Made by a program: the position numbers and the translations under genes
Shown here: positions 24,969-33,627 of the stretch, piece by piece
Layout of the letters: each line of letters begins with the position of its first letter
Position numbering within the stretch: position 1 is the first letter of the stretch
Notes under the pieces: model-generated
Told to the model about the DNA's origin: nothing
Database searches by the model: none
What the model saw: only the letters and a program-made list of their open reading frames with translations
DNA from: JAUVKA01 sp964465145
GTDB taxonomy: Bacteria > Bacteroidota > Bacteroidia > Bacteroidales > UBA12481
NCBI GenBank assembly: GCA_964465145.1
Contig: CAYXJR010000034.1
Coordinates: forward strand, 1-42,689
Direction: 5' to 3'
Length of the DNA: 42,689 nt

Positions 24969-25526
24969 TTATTTAATCTCATTCCCATTGCTAAACCTTC
25001 TCCCATGCCCTGGGCCTCTGCCTGATCCTTGTCTGTTGCCAGATGGTTGATCAGTTTGAATAAGGGTTTGGAATAGTTTCAGCAGGTTTTCGTTTTGCTC
25101 AGGATTGCAGATCTTTTTTATGCCAAGATAAAAATCGATAGTTACCTGCTTTAGTTCAGTATGCTTATTCCCAATATCTTGAGACAACTGACTTAACGCC
25201 AGTTCATTTGGTTCACCTTTGCCTAATTCAGTTACCAGTTCCTGGCGTGAGATATCCATTTCAGCCTTTATCCTGTTAGCCATTCGGTTGAATCCCTGGT
25301 TCAGTTCCCATACCTTTTCCTGCTGATCGTTGTCCAGATTTAGTTTTTCGGTGAAAAAGCGGGTTCGTTGCATGTCGGGAATATTTTCCTCCTGCAGATT
25401 TTCCTGAACAGATACACCCGTTTTCTCTTTAAGGTGACTAACAAGGCTAATAATGGTCCCTGCATTGGTAGCTAATAATAACAGAACCAGCCAGGGAAGA
25501 ATTTTATATATGCGTTTATCGTTCAT
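24969..25526 (-). CDS. Periplasmic Spy/CpxP-like (heavy-metal-sensor-type) protein
   Basis: 185 residues. An N-terminal membrane anchor (about 11-30) is followed by a helical LTxxQ-type domain (about 50-150): FFTEKLNLDNDQQEKVWEL and FYLGIKKICNPEQNENLLKL are the two characteristic segments. The tail is Gly/Arg-rich (GNRQGSGRGPGHGRR). Proteins of this type (CnrX, CpxP, Spy) bind metals or unfolded proteins in the periplasm and feed back on sigma or two-component regulators. It is third in a run after an ECF sigma factor and its anti-sigma factor, with a 15-base gap. It is therefore likely part of the same envelope-stress regulon. Confidence 0.82.
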   Translation of the reverse strand: MNDKRIYKILPWLVLLLLATNAGTIISLVSHLKEKTGVSVQENLQEENIPDMQRTRFFTEKLNLDNDQQEKVWELNQGFNRMANRIKAEMDISRQELVTELGKGEPNELALSQLSQDIGNKHTELKQVTIDFYLGIKKICNPEQNENLLKLFQTLIQTDQPSGNRQGSGRGPGHGRRFSNGNEIK

Positions 25527-25541
25527 GTCTTTTGTCGCGTT

Positions 25542-25979
25542 TTATAAATTTAACAGGAACTGCTCAATAGGTTCCTGCTCCATATCGTTTACCAGGTACT
25601 CAAATCCGCTTATTGCAGATTCATCCTGATATACATCCGGGGCCAGAACTTTACCTAATCCCAATCCTCCTAAAACACCAATTAGCAGAACCAGGCCGGC
25701 GGCTACTGCAGGTATCCACCTGAAAGACGAAAAAGTCTGTCTGAGAATCCCCGCATTGGATTCAGAATCAATTCTTGCCATAATCCGTGAATACAAAAAG
25801 GGATACGGCTGAATTTGTTTTTCCTCTTGTATGATATCGAGGGTGGTCCTAAGATAGATTACAAATGTGCTGCAGCTGGTGCATTTTTTCAAATGGGCCG
25901 CTACCTCCTGCATATCTTGTATATTCAGGCCTCCTTCGATGTAATCCGTTAATTTGCTATGACAATTTTTACATTCCAT
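25542..25979 (-). CDS. Zinc-finger anti-sigma factor
   Basis: 145 residues. The cytoplasmic zf-HC2 domain has C3, C6, H29, C33 and C36, with the HxxxCxxC signature HLKKCTSC. One transmembrane helix lies at about 83-104 (WIPAVAAGLVLLIGVLGGLG), and a short periplasmic tail follows. This architecture sequesters an ECF sigma factor at the inner membrane. The sigma gene ends 48 bases upstream, and the Spy-like gene follows by 15 bases. Confidence 0.92.
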   Translation of the reverse strand: MECKNCHSKLTDYIEGGLNIQDMQEVAAHLKKCTSCSTFVIYLRTTLDIIQEEKQIQPYPFLYSRIMARIDSESNAGILRQTFSSFRWIPAVAAGLVLLIGVLGGLGLGKVLAPDVYQDESAISGFEYLVNDMEQEPIEQFLLNL

Positions 25980-26027
25980 TAGGATGGCTTTTAACTATTT
26001 GACACTTTAATTTCCATAAACTTGCAC

Positions 26028-26627
26028 TCAGCACATTTTTTTGTAACAGTTCCATAATTTTTTCTGCAGATTTTTCCGGGCCCGAAACAGCAAAGACTCC
26101 ACGGAAGAAATACTTATTTCCAGGATATCCGCAATTTCCTTATATGACAGCTCATCGTATTTATGCAGTACAAATGCTTTGCGCTGATTTTCCGGAAGAG
26201 AGTCTATTGCCTGATGAAGGAATTTAGCCCGGTCCTTATTTTCCAGCTCCTTGTCGGGTATCTCCCAACCAGCCACTGGAATCTTCAAGCTTATCTTTCT
26301 TGAGCTATTGTCACCAGGGTTATTGCTATCAATATTGCTATCAAGACTGCTGGCATCCCGATGTTTCTTATTGTCACGTATATAATTCATGGATAGATTT
26401 ACAGTGATCCTGTAGATCCAGGTCGACAATCCGGATTCCTGACGGAATTGATCAAGGGACTGGAAAATTTTGATAAAAACTTCCTGAGAAAGATCATGGG
26501 CATCCTCATCATTTTTCACAAATCCGCGAGCTGTAGCCAGCACAAGCCGTTGATATCTGTCAACCAGTTCCTTGAAGGCCCCGGATTTATCAACAATCAA
26601 TTTGCGGATCAGCTCTATTTCAGTCAT
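26028..26627 (-). CDS. ECF-type RNA polymerase sigma factor (RpoE-like)
   Basis: 199 residues with sigma region 2 (about 22-95: FVKNDEDAHDLSQEVFIKIF and WIYRITVNLSMNYIRDNKK) and region 4 (about 135-195: LPENQRKAFVLHKYDELSYK and SSVESLLFRARKNLQKKL). The linker between them is longer than usual. It heads a run with an anti-sigma factor and a Spy-like protein, so envelope stress or metal stress control is the likely job. It is divergent from the ABC exporter genes, 140 bases away. Possible targets of its own promoter could not be identified. Confidence 0.93.
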   Translation of the reverse strand: MTEIELIRKLIVDKSGAFKELVDRYQRLVLATARGFVKNDEDAHDLSQEVFIKIFQSLDQFRQESGLSTWIYRITVNLSMNYIRDNKKHRDASSLDSNIDSNNPGDNSSRKISLKIPVAGWEIPDKELENKDRAKFLHQAIDSLPENQRKAFVLHKYDELSYKEIADILEISISSVESLLFRARKNLQKKLWNCYKKMC

Positions 26628-26671
26628 TCTGAACAGTCAGTTTTATCATTTGACACAAGAATATCAAATAA

Positions 26672-26703
26672 CTTGCATACTGTGACAAGAAAAAATAAAT
26701 TTA
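26672..26703 (+). promoter_or_regulatory. Candidate Bacteroidota-type promoter for the ABC exporter genes
   Basis: CTTG at 26672-26675 and TAAATTTA at 26696-26703 are separated by 20 bases, close to the TTTG / TAnnTTTG spacing reported for Bacteroidota primary sigma factors. Each box departs from consensus at one base. The ABC gene starts 64 bases downstream. Confidence 0.35.
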
Positions 26704-26767
26704 CTTGACTTATCTGAAAAACATTCTTAATAATCTAAATTAGGGATCATTTATCATAAAACTGCTT

Positions 26768-27538
26768 ATGGATTCCATCCCGGTTATACAATGCGAAAGT
26801 TTGACCAAAAGTTTTGGTCAACTGAAAGCAGTAGATGGATTGAACCTTGAGATCAGAAAAGGTGAAATACTTGGTTTTTTGGGTCCTAATGGGGCAGGAA
26901 AGACAACCACAATCAACATGATCTGTGGTTTATTGAACCCGGATAGTGGAACTGTAAAAATATTAGGGAAAGATCTAAGGAAGATTCAGGAATTGCGATT
27001 TAAGATTGGCTTATGTCCGCAGGAAAATATCTTCTGGCCAAAACTCACAGGCCTCGAGCAGCTTCAGTTCATGGCAAGGATGTACGGGATTGGGATAAAA
27101 GAAAGCAGGGTGCGGGCCTATCAGCTGCTTGATCAACTAGGCCTAAAAGGGAAAGCCAGCAGCGTTACTGCCAAATGGTCGGGAGGGATGAAGCGCAGAT
27201 TGAACATTGCCCTTGCCCTGATCCATGATCCTGAAATACTAATTCTTGATGAGCATGAAGCAGGGCTTGATCCGCAAAGCAGGGTTATGGTGCGTGAATT
27301 TATCAAGTCATTTGTGCCGCACAAAACTGTCCTGCTCACGACACACAATATGGACGAAGCCGACAGGATGTCGGAACGGGTGGCAGTTATAGATAGTGGG
27401 AAAATAATTGCACTGGGAACCCCGGGTGAGCTCAAAGCCTTAATTGGAGGGGAACAACAGATAAAAGAGTGGGTTGTAAGGGAAAAAACTCTTGAAGATG
27501 TTTTTATTCAGTTAACAGGAAAAAAACTTAGGTCATGA
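26768..27538 (+). CDS. ABC transporter ATP-binding protein (ABC-2 exporter type)
   Basis: 256-residue nucleotide-binding subunit. Walker A GPNGAGKTT (39-47), Q-loop CPQEN (83-87), signature WSGGMKRRL (137-145), Walker B LILDEHEAGLDP (158-169) and a following His switch (LTTHNMDEAD) are all present. The residue after the catalytic Glu is His in a DEHEAGLDP context, where DEPTxGLDP is usual. The permease gene overlaps its stop by 4 bases (ATGA), so the two form one transporter, probably for a small lipid, antibiotic or peptide. Divergent from the sigma factor gene. Confidence 0.94.
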   Translation: MDSIPVIQCESLTKSFGQLKAVDGLNLEIRKGEILGFLGPNGAGKTTTINMICGLLNPDSGTVKILGKDLRKIQELRFKIGLCPQENIFWPKLTGLEQLQFMARMYGIGIKESRVRAYQLLDQLGLKGKASSVTAKWSGGMKRRLNIALALIHDPEILILDEHEAGLDPQSRVMVREFIKSFVPHKTVLLTTHNMDEADRMSERVAVIDSGKIIALGTPGELKALIGGEQQIKEWVVREKTLEDVFIQLTGKKLRS

Positions 27539-28680
27539 AGATCCTGGCTGTAATAATGAAATCTCTCAGTGAGCAATCCCGACAAATCTGGGTCGTGATC
27601 CTCACAATTTCCATGGCCCCGTTTTTTGTGGGAATTTATTACCTTATGTGGGAATCCACCAAGCTAAGCATGGATGTCGAGATTGTTAACCTCGACAAGG
27701 GATATGGTGGGTTTGATTATGGAAAGGAAATCAGCCAATTTGTTATTTCCCAATCATCCGATGAACTCCCTGTTAACTTTCATCTGAGTGCAAGTCGGGA
27801 TAATGCCCTCAATCAGATAAGGAACAAAAAATCTGATGCTATTCTTATCCTGCCTGAGGATTTCAGCGAGAAGGCAGTGATGTTGGGCAGGGGCGAAAAT
27901 GTGCAGATACCATTTGAACTTACTGGAGATCTTTCAGATATCAATTATATGCTGGCTGCTACCTGGACCTATGAGCTGATAGGTGCTTTTATTAGTGAAA
28001 ATACAGGGATTAAAACCCCATTTGAATTCAGGGAAACCCCGGCTGGTGTTTCGGGGGAGATGAATGAGTTCGACCTTTATGTTCCGGGCTTGCTGATCCT
28101 GTCAACCGTTATGCTGATGTTTACGGCGGCAATTGCCTTCGTGCGGGAGCCTGAACAGAAAACAATTATCCGACTTAAGTTATCACAGCTAAAGAACTGG
28201 GAATTTATTACCGGAGTCAGCCTGGTTCAAATGTTTATCGGATTTTTCTCTATTCTTCTCACTCTGGCTGTTGCAGCTGCATTGGGATTTGAATTCAGGG
28301 GGTCATGGGGAAGTTTCTTAATCGTGACAACACTCACCTGTCTCTCAATAATCGGGTTTAGCCTGATTGTAGCGGCTCTCACACGTACTGTTAACCAGGT
28401 ACTGGTAGTTGGTAATTTCCCTCTTTTCCTGTTTATGTTTTTTACAGGAGCTATGATGCCTGTTCACGGACCAACACTATTCAGTTTTGCATCGTATGAT
28501 TTTACTCTGCCAGGACTAATGTCGCCCTACCATGCCGTCAGCGCACTGAAAAAAATCAGCATATTCGAAGCCTCACTTGGGGAAATATGGCCGGAATTAA
28601 CCTGCCTGGCCGGGATCACGGTTATTTATTTCCTTATCGGAGCCTTGCTCTACCGCCGACAGCACCTACGGCTATTATAA
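27535..28680 (+). CDS. ABC-2 type transporter permease
   Basis: 381 residues. A first membrane helix (about 17-38) is followed by a large external domain (about 40-175), then five or so C-terminal helices (about 180-375). Conserved parts are YVPGLLILSTVMLMFTAAIA and LFLFMFFTGAMMP. The external loop and YVPG start of the membrane domain fit the ABC2_membrane_3/YhgE-like type. The start codon overlaps the ATPase stop (ATGA), showing translational coupling. The stop is followed at once by a heptad array. Confidence 0.9.
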   Translation: MKILAVIMKSLSEQSRQIWVVILTISMAPFFVGIYYLMWESTKLSMDVEIVNLDKGYGGFDYGKEISQFVISQSSDELPVNFHLSASRDNALNQIRNKKSDAILILPEDFSEKAVMLGRGENVQIPFELTGDLSDINYMLAATWTYELIGAFISENTGIKTPFEFRETPAGVSGEMNEFDLYVPGLLILSTVMLMFTAAIAFVREPEQKTIIRLKLSQLKNWEFITGVSLVQMFIGFFSILLTLAVAAALGFEFRGSWGSFLIVTTLTCLSIIGFSLIVAALTRTVNQVLVVGNFPLFLFMFFTGAMMPVHGPTLFSFASYDFTLPGLMSPYHAVSALKKISIFEASLGEIWPELTCLAGITVIYFLIGALLYRRQHLRLL

Positions 28681-28743
28681 CAGATAACAGATGACAGATA
28701 ACAGATAACAGATGACAGATGACAGATAACAGATGACGGATGA
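28681..28743. repeat. Heptanucleotide tandem repeat, 9 units
   Basis: Nine phased units beginning at the base after the permease stop codon: CAGATAA, CAGATGA, CAGATAA twice, CAGATGA twice, CAGATAA, CAGATGA, CGGATGA. Confidence 0.93.
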
Positions 28744-28831
28744 CTTAAAAGAAGGATGTTGGATTTTAGATTTTAAATGTCGCTCTTTTAACTTAACTTA
28801 TTTTCCTTAAGACTTAAAGCTTTAAACCTAC

Positions 28832-28880
28832 TTTTGCCTTCTGCCTTCTGCCCTCTGCCCTCTGCCTTATCTTTCGTCTT
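28832..28880. repeat. Heptanucleotide tandem repeat, 7 units
   Basis: TTTTGCC, TTCTGCC twice, CTCTGCC twice, then TTATCTT and TCGTCTT. The array ends on the stop codon of the PQQ-propeller gene (minus strand, 28879-28881). Confidence 0.85.
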
Positions 28881-30219
28881 ATTCTTTTGCGAAGCAATAA
28901 AGGCTTTTAAATCCCCGGAGGAAGAGCTCATCGCCAATAACCACAGGACTGGCATGGAAAGTGTCATCCAGGGTGTTGGAGGCTAATAGCTCAAATTCCG
29001 GGCCTGCCTTGAGGACACTAACGGCTCCTGTGGCAACAATATAAATTTTACCGCCAGCACCGGTTGGGGAGGAGAAAAGGGTGCTGATTCCCTCCACTTT
29101 TTCAGTAGCGTATTTAACTTCTCCGGTTTTTGCGTCAAGGCATGTCAGGAAGCCATTGTTGGTTCTTATGAAATAGAGGTAACCATCCATAAGAAGGGGG
29201 CTGGGGGCATATGGAGTGTCCTGGTTGTATTCCCAGAGGATCGTTTTGGTACCGGTAATATCTCCTTTAGCCTTAGCCAGGTCGATGGCCATCAGAGCCG
29301 TGCCTCTATATCCGCTCATAACGTAGAGAATCCCATCTCCATATACAGGGCTGGGTATCACATTCCTGGTCAAGCCTGTACATTCCCAAATGATTTCTCC
29401 TGTTTCCAGGTCATAGCTTCTCACCTTATTGGTGGCACTGGTGATTACCTGGGTTTTTCCTCCGGCTTGAACAATCAGTGGTGTTGTCCAGGAAGTAATT
29501 TCATCACGCTCAGTTTTCCAGATCTCTTCCCCGGTGGTTTTATCCAAAGCCACAATAAATGATTCACCCTGATGATCCCAGAGGACTACAATTTTATCCC
29601 CATAAAGTGCAGGTGAGCTGCCTTCACCGAAACTCATCACTTTTTCCATCTGTCCCCAATCCTTTTCCCAGAGCACATTACCTTCAAAATCAAGACAGAA
29701 TAGTCCTCGGGAACCGAAATATGCAAATATATGTTCACCATCGGTCACTGGTGAATTTGAAGCCCAACTACCCAATTCATGAGTGCTTTCGAGTGGAAGT
29801 TCTTCTTTGACAGTGCGTTTCCAGTTGATTTTCCCGGTGTTTTTATCTACTGAAACGACCATGAATTGGTGGATGAGTTCAGTTCCGCTGGAAGGAGGCC
29901 CCATCCTTTTTCCTTCCTGGCTTATTTCTTCTTCTCCTTCTTCCTGCACAGGTTTTCTATCTGTGGCTACGGCGGTTAACAGGATGATCTGCTCGCCCCA
30001 GACAATAGGGGTGGCATGCCCTTTACCTGGGATTTCTGTTTTCCATTTCAGGTTTTTAGATTCCCCAAATTCAGTTGGGGGATTTCCGGCCAAAGCAGCA
30101 CCGGTTTCCAGAGGGCCGCGCCATTGAGGCCAGTTGGATTGTGATTGTTGAGCCTTAATAATTAGTGATCCGCCAAAAAACAGGATTACTACTAGACCGA
30201 AGAATTTTTTCCCTGACAT
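28879..30219 (-). CDS. Secreted PQQ-like beta-propeller repeat protein
   Basis: 446 residues with a signal peptide (about 1-23) followed by QSNWPQWRGPLETGAALAGN, the typical opening of Bacteroidota/Planctomycetes PQQ-propeller proteins. At least six propeller blades show the DKTTGEEIWKTE-type repeat (VDKNTGKINWKR, ALDKTTGEEIWK, YDLETGEIIWE, CLDAKTGEVKYATE). There is no quinoprotein disulfide ring or dehydrogenase site, so it is more likely a structural or binding protein than an enzyme. The gene follows an OB-fold lipoprotein gene by 18 bases, suggesting a small envelope operon. Confidence 0.85.
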   Translation of the reverse strand: MSGKKFFGLVVILFFGGSLIIKAQQSQSNWPQWRGPLETGAALAGNPPTEFGESKNLKWKTEIPGKGHATPIVWGEQIILLTAVATDRKPVQEEGEEEISQEGKRMGPPSSGTELIHQFMVVSVDKNTGKINWKRTVKEELPLESTHELGSWASNSPVTDGEHIFAYFGSRGLFCLDFEGNVLWEKDWGQMEKVMSFGEGSSPALYGDKIVVLWDHQGESFIVALDKTTGEEIWKTERDEITSWTTPLIVQAGGKTQVITSATNKVRSYDLETGEIIWECTGLTRNVIPSPVYGDGILYVMSGYRGTALMAIDLAKAKGDITGTKTILWEYNQDTPYAPSPLLMDGYLYFIRTNNGFLTCLDAKTGEVKYATEKVEGISTLFSSPTGAGGKIYIVATGAVSVLKAGPEFELLASNTLDDTFHASPVVIGDELFLRGFKSLYCFAKE

Positions 30220-30237
30220 ATTGAACTAATTAATTAT

Positions 30238-30942
30238 TTATTTGGTGATCAGTTTCGCATTTTCCATTATTATACCATACTTATAACCAGCCCCAAAATC
30301 CCGGTCTTTGGAAATCTGGCCCTGTACACTGATTACCTGATCCACCTCAACATTTTCCTGAGTAGTTAAAGTGAGATCATAATTGTTGTCATCTGCCGGT
30401 TCAGACGTGATGTGCACCCAGTTTCTGTCCATGATAGCAGGGTTTACCTTGATCACCCTTCCTGTCACCTTCACCAGCTTATTGGTATATTCATCTGAAT
30501 TGGACAATAATTCATGGATACTGATCTCTTCTTTTACCTCACCCACTATTTCACCTGGCCCATCAGTATTGATCAGTGGGTTTTGATTGCTAGGCGTACC
30601 CATCTGAATCTTTGGGCCTTTGTTGAGGTCCTGAATGAAAAATACCTGATCGAATGTCCTTTTCAATTCCGGACTTTCAAAATCCTTCATCTCAGAGGAA
30701 GTTGTATAATAAAGGGTTTCTCCCACCTTGGCTTCTGTCTTAGGGGCTGCCATCCAATATTCCGATTTCCCTTCACTTACCCTGAAGTATGTGTAATTGG
30801 TTGTTTGAATAAATTCCTTCACCTTTACCTGGTGTGCATTCATTGCCTGCAGAGTATCAGTGTTATCTGGTTTAGATTTACATCCGGCTATTAGCAATAA
30901 TCCGCTTAATAAGATTATCATTAAACCTAATTCTCTTTTCAT
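30238..30942 (-). CDS. Lipoprotein with NrfJ-like and OB-fold domains, unknown function
   Basis: 234 residues from the ATG at 30942. I prefer this to the ATG at 30957 because GAGGGG lies 7 bases before it and the protein then starts directly with a lipoprotein signal (LLLIAGC). The mature part has a domain with YWMAAPKTEAKVGETLYY (about 60-77, NrfJ/DUF4920-like) and a C-terminal OB-fold (about 135-232, with LVKVTGRVIKVNPAIMDRNW and VQGQISKDRDFGAG). Such OB-fold lipoproteins often accompany respiratory or periplasmic enzymes. Co-directional with the PQQ-propeller gene. Confidence 0.75.
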   Translation of the reverse strand: MKRELGLMIILLSGLLLIAGCKSKPDNTDTLQAMNAHQVKVKEFIQTTNYTYFRVSEGKSEYWMAAPKTEAKVGETLYYTTSSEMKDFESPELKRTFDQVFFIQDLNKGPKIQMGTPSNQNPLINTDGPGEIVGEVKEEISIHELLSNSDEYTNKLVKVTGRVIKVNPAIMDRNWVHITSEPADDNNYDLTLTTQENVEVDQVISVQGQISKDRDFGAGYKYGIIMENAKLITK

Positions 30943-31193
30943 TTTTAGTCCCCTCATTTTATTTGTTTTTCAAAAATTTGTTCTGCAAAATTAACAGGAT
31001 TTTTTTAATGAGAACAAATGGCTGAAAACAAGTATTTTCAGATACCATTATTTTGGGTGATTGTTGGTTTGAAAGTTGGACTTATCAGGAGACAAATATT
31101 ATAGTGTAATTAGCAGGCAGCAGGGTAATATGTGATAGTATTCTTATCTTTAGTGCATTATGAACTTTAAAACAATATAAATTGAAAAGGCCA

Positions 31194-31838
31194 ATGGGAG
31201 CCTGGGTTCGCATAATGGCTATTATTTCTCTGGGTATTTTTGGCTGTGGAGAGCGGGTAGGGAATTTATTTATACCTGCCTCATCTGAGCCTGTTCTTGA
31301 AGAAATCTACATAGCCAAGCATACATGGCATACCGGTATAATATTGAAAAGATCAACTTTCAATAATCTTTCTGTACTTAAGGAAGTTTATCCCGGGGCC
31401 GAATACCTGGAGATTGGCTGGGGAGATTTAGATTTCTTTACCTCCGAAAAAGCCACCCCGGGTATGGCTTTGAAAGCCATGTTATGGCCCACCGGATCGG
31501 TGCTGCTTGTTATGCCATATTACCAGCATCCGTCAAAATATTTTGATGAAAATAAGCTAATTGAACTGACATTGCCTGCAGAGGGTTACCATAAACTGCT
31601 AAATTATTTTAACAGGAGTTTTGCCCTTGATCAGGCCGGTAAGATCATTCCGATTGAAAGTGACAGTGATGTTGGAGGCCGGTTTTATCTCTCTGTGGAA
31701 AAATATTATCTGTTCAAAACCTGCAATGTGTGGACTGCCAGGGCTATTAAGGAAGGAGGTTTTTCTATAGTTCCCTTTTATGCCTTGAGCTCGGGAAACC
31801 TCATGAAGCAATTAAGAAAGAAACGGAAGGATTATTAA
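31194..31838 (+). CDS. DUF2459 (TIGR02117-like) family lipoprotein
   Basis: Uncharacterised family related to a PHB-cluster-associated protein. The start at 31194 (MGAWVRIMAIISLG, 214 residues) avoids the TTG at 31182, which would add four residues. A hydrophobic signal ending at GCGE (Cys in a lipobox-like position) is followed by the family blocks HTWHTGIILK, YLEIGWGDLDFFTS, LWPTGSVLLVMPYYQHP and TCNVWTARAIKEGG. The His and Cys residues in HTWHTG and TCNVW may form a papain-like active site; that is inference. It is convergent with the next gene, with 10 bases between the stops. Confidence 0.8.
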   Translation: MGAWVRIMAIISLGIFGCGERVGNLFIPASSEPVLEEIYIAKHTWHTGIILKRSTFNNLSVLKEVYPGAEYLEIGWGDLDFFTSEKATPGMALKAMLWPTGSVLLVMPYYQHPSKYFDENKLIELTLPAEGYHKLLNYFNRSFALDQAGKIIPIESDSDVGGRFYLSVEKYYLFKTCNVWTARAIKEGGFSIVPFYALSSGNLMKQLRKKRKDY

Positions 31839-31848
31839 GGGTGGTGTT

Positions 31849-32514
31849 CTACCTGATCCGCGAGAGGTAGTATTTTATACCAAGTGATGTGGAAAACCAG
31901 GTGAAGTGTAAAAAGCCAGTCAGATCATCGTAAGCGTTCTTCGGAAATAACAGATTTACATCCCAAATCATTATCAGGTTACTTCTTTCTTCCTTTGGCA
32001 GATTCACCCCAATTCCCAATCCATAGGCAAAACCTTCCATCTTGCTATAGCCAATAATTAGCTGCTCGTCTCTTCTATTTGGGATTTCATCACTGGTGAT
32101 AGCGTATCCAATTACAACATTTGCGTGCACCCGGCGTTTTCTGCCCTGAAGGCCCACGCCGGAGAAACTAAAAAACGACTCCGAAGCGAAAAGTTGGCGA
32201 TGTAAGGCAAAAAAATCAAAATAGGAATACTTTGCAACATGTTTGGATTTAGACAAGGTTCCTCCAACGGCAATATCTAAATTAAATCCATTACCATGTG
32301 ACTCCCTGAACTTTGCCGTTACCGGCCCGGTCTGGCCGGGGGTAGTCACATCAAACCGGTCGAACACATTACCATACCCCCCCAGAATCTTTGAGTATAG
32401 GTATACCTTGTTTTTTCTCTGCCCGTAACTATCAGGAGTTCCAATAATTATTAATACCAACAGGAAGAAAAATAAGTATCTGAATTTTATGGTTTGATGT
32501 GTCATATCGTTCAA
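31849..32514 (-). CDS. Outer-membrane beta-barrel-like protein, unknown function
   Basis: 221 residues with a signal peptide (about 10-31, ending SYGQ), then alternating hydrophobic and polar strands typical of a small barrel: KNKVYLYSKILGGYGNVFD, GNGFNLDIAVGGTLSK, HANVVIGYAITS, GFAYGLGIGVNL and a final SLGIKYYLSRIR. No named family was recognised. The 3' end is 10 bases from the convergent DUF2459 gene. Confidence 0.6.
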   Translation of the reverse strand: MNDMTHQTIKFRYLFFFLLVLIIIGTPDSYGQRKNKVYLYSKILGGYGNVFDRFDVTTPGQTGPVTAKFRESHGNGFNLDIAVGGTLSKSKHVAKYSYFDFFALHRQLFASESFFSFSGVGLQGRKRRVHANVVIGYAITSDEIPNRRDEQLIIGYSKMEGFAYGLGIGVNLPKEERSNLIMIWDVNLLFPKNAYDDLTGFLHFTWFSTSLGIKYYLSRIR

Positions 32515-32609
32515 TTTACTGTTTCTATAGATGGTTTCTCAACCCAAAACTATTAAAAATCTGTGTTCTTCCGACTATTATCTGATTCTGGTGATTCAAT
32601 TTTGCTACA

Positions 32610-33278
32610 TCACCAGGATAAAGGAAGAATATAAAAGAAAATACCTATAAAATGTGCTACTGTTCCGGCGATAACCAGTAAATGCCATACCAGATGGTGG
32701 TATTTAAATTTGGCTTTTCGGTAAAAGAAGATTCCGATAGTATAACACAACCCGCCTATCAATATCCACATTACACCCATAAGCGGAACATTTTTAAAAA
32801 GGGGAACTATGGCAATCAAAAGCATCCAGCCCATGACGGCATATAACAGAATGTAAAACAGGTTAACTCCTTTATTGAATTGGGTAGGTTTGGCCAGTTT
32901 GATAATAATTCCAATGGCTGCCAGTCCCCACTCAAGGCCAAATAGAACCCATCCCAAAGGTCCGTGTAAGGCAATCAGAGTGAGGGGCGTATATGTTCCA
33001 GCAATCAGGAGGAAAATAGCTATCTGGTCAAGGGTAAAGAAAACCTCTTTCGCCTTTCCGGGATTTAGCCAGTGGGTCATGGTGGAGGAGAAATACAGAA
33101 TTATCATACTGGCACCAAAAACAGCCGAGCTAACTATATGCCAACCTGTTTCCAATTGCACTGATTTTACCAGTAACAGAACTAATCCAACAGTTGCCAG
33201 AAGGGTTCCGGTAAGATGGGAAATTGCATTAGCCTGTTCTTCATTCTTTGTGTATCGGGATTTTACCTGGACATCCAT
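32610..33278 (-). CDS. Hemolysin III family (PAQR-like) membrane protein
   Basis: 222 residues from the ATG at 33278 (MDVQVKSRYTKNEEQANAIS). The frame stays open to 33368, but those 30 extra residues do not look like the family and overlap the remnant region. Seven hydrophobic helices follow. Family marks are EEQANAISHLTG near the start, SSTMTHWLNPGKAKEVF, DQIAIFLLIAGTYTP and the last HLLVIAGTVAHFIGIFFY. The conserved acidic and His positions of the PAQR-type metal site are present. The true function of bacterial members (YqfA type) is unsettled. Confidence 0.9.
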   Translation of the reverse strand: MDVQVKSRYTKNEEQANAISHLTGTLLATVGLVLLLVKSVQLETGWHIVSSAVFGASMIILYFSSTMTHWLNPGKAKEVFFTLDQIAIFLLIAGTYTPLTLIALHGPLGWVLFGLEWGLAAIGIIIKLAKPTQFNKGVNLFYILLYAVMGWMLLIAIVPLFKNVPLMGVMWILIGGLCYTIGIFFYRKAKFKYHHLVWHLLVIAGTVAHFIGIFFYILPLSW

Positions 33279-33369
33279 TAGATCTTTGTAATTTATGTTA
33301 ATAAAATAGTGAACTATTGTAGAAACCGAGGGTTGGGCTATAGCTAACCCTTGGCCATCCATTTCCACA

Positions 33370-33504
33370 CGGAAATAACTCCAATTGCTGGTATCTTCCT
33401 GTCAGTTTTGTGCCTAACTTTTTGCTCAACATACTGGCATTCGAACCAGTAATATAGATTTTTTTTCCTTGATCGATGGCGGTTCGTATATATTTTTTCC
33501 ACAC
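33370..33504 (-). pseudogene. Internal fragment of an AAA_14/DUF4143-type ATPase
   Basis: About 45 codons (WKKYIRTAIDQGKKIYITGS, then NASMLSKKLGTKLTGRYQQLELFP) match the middle of the archaeal/bacterial AAA_14 ATPase with DUF4143: the GSNASMLS segment follows Walker B and LTGR is the arginine-rich site. No Walker A or C-terminal half is present. After LELFP the frame becomes unrelated. The fragment is 20 to 90 bases from the hemolysin III start and next to a hairpin repeat. Confidence 0.65.
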
Positions 33505-33516
33505 TTTCTAATACCC

Positions 33517-33549
33517 AGCCAAAGGTTGGCTTAGGCCCGACCTTTGGCT
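33517..33549. other. Long hairpin between the ATPase remnant and GH29 gene
   Basis: AGCCAAAGGT (33517-33526) and its perfect inverse ACCTTTGGCT (33540-33549) enclose 13 bases whose outer part also pairs (TGGC/GCCC). There is no T-run, so it is more likely a palindromic repeat than a terminator. A second imperfect hairpin, GGGTTGGGCTATAGCTAACC, lies about 180 bases to the left within 33331-33352. Confidence 0.6.
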
Positions 33550-33579
33550 TTCCAATAGGTAATTTGTAAATTACATCGA

Positions 33580-33587
33580 TAATTTTG
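33580..33587 (+). promoter_or_regulatory. Candidate -7 element for the GH29 gene
   Basis: TAATTTTG matches TAnnTTTG exactly and lies 40 bases before the ATG. A TTTG at 33563-33566 precedes it by only 13 bases, shorter than the usual spacing, so the -33 part is not supported. Confidence 0.35.
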
Positions 33588-33627
33588 CGAACGGTCCTAA
33601 TTCTGAAACTGACATTTTATTCTGATA

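Noticed and set aside
32875..33291. 138-codon plus-strand frame across the hemolysin III gene
   Set aside because: Antisense to conserved transmembrane helices; no independent support.
33279..33368. Longer start for the hemolysin III family gene
   Set aside because: The 30 extra residues do not match the family, which normally begins close to the EEQANAISHLTG block.
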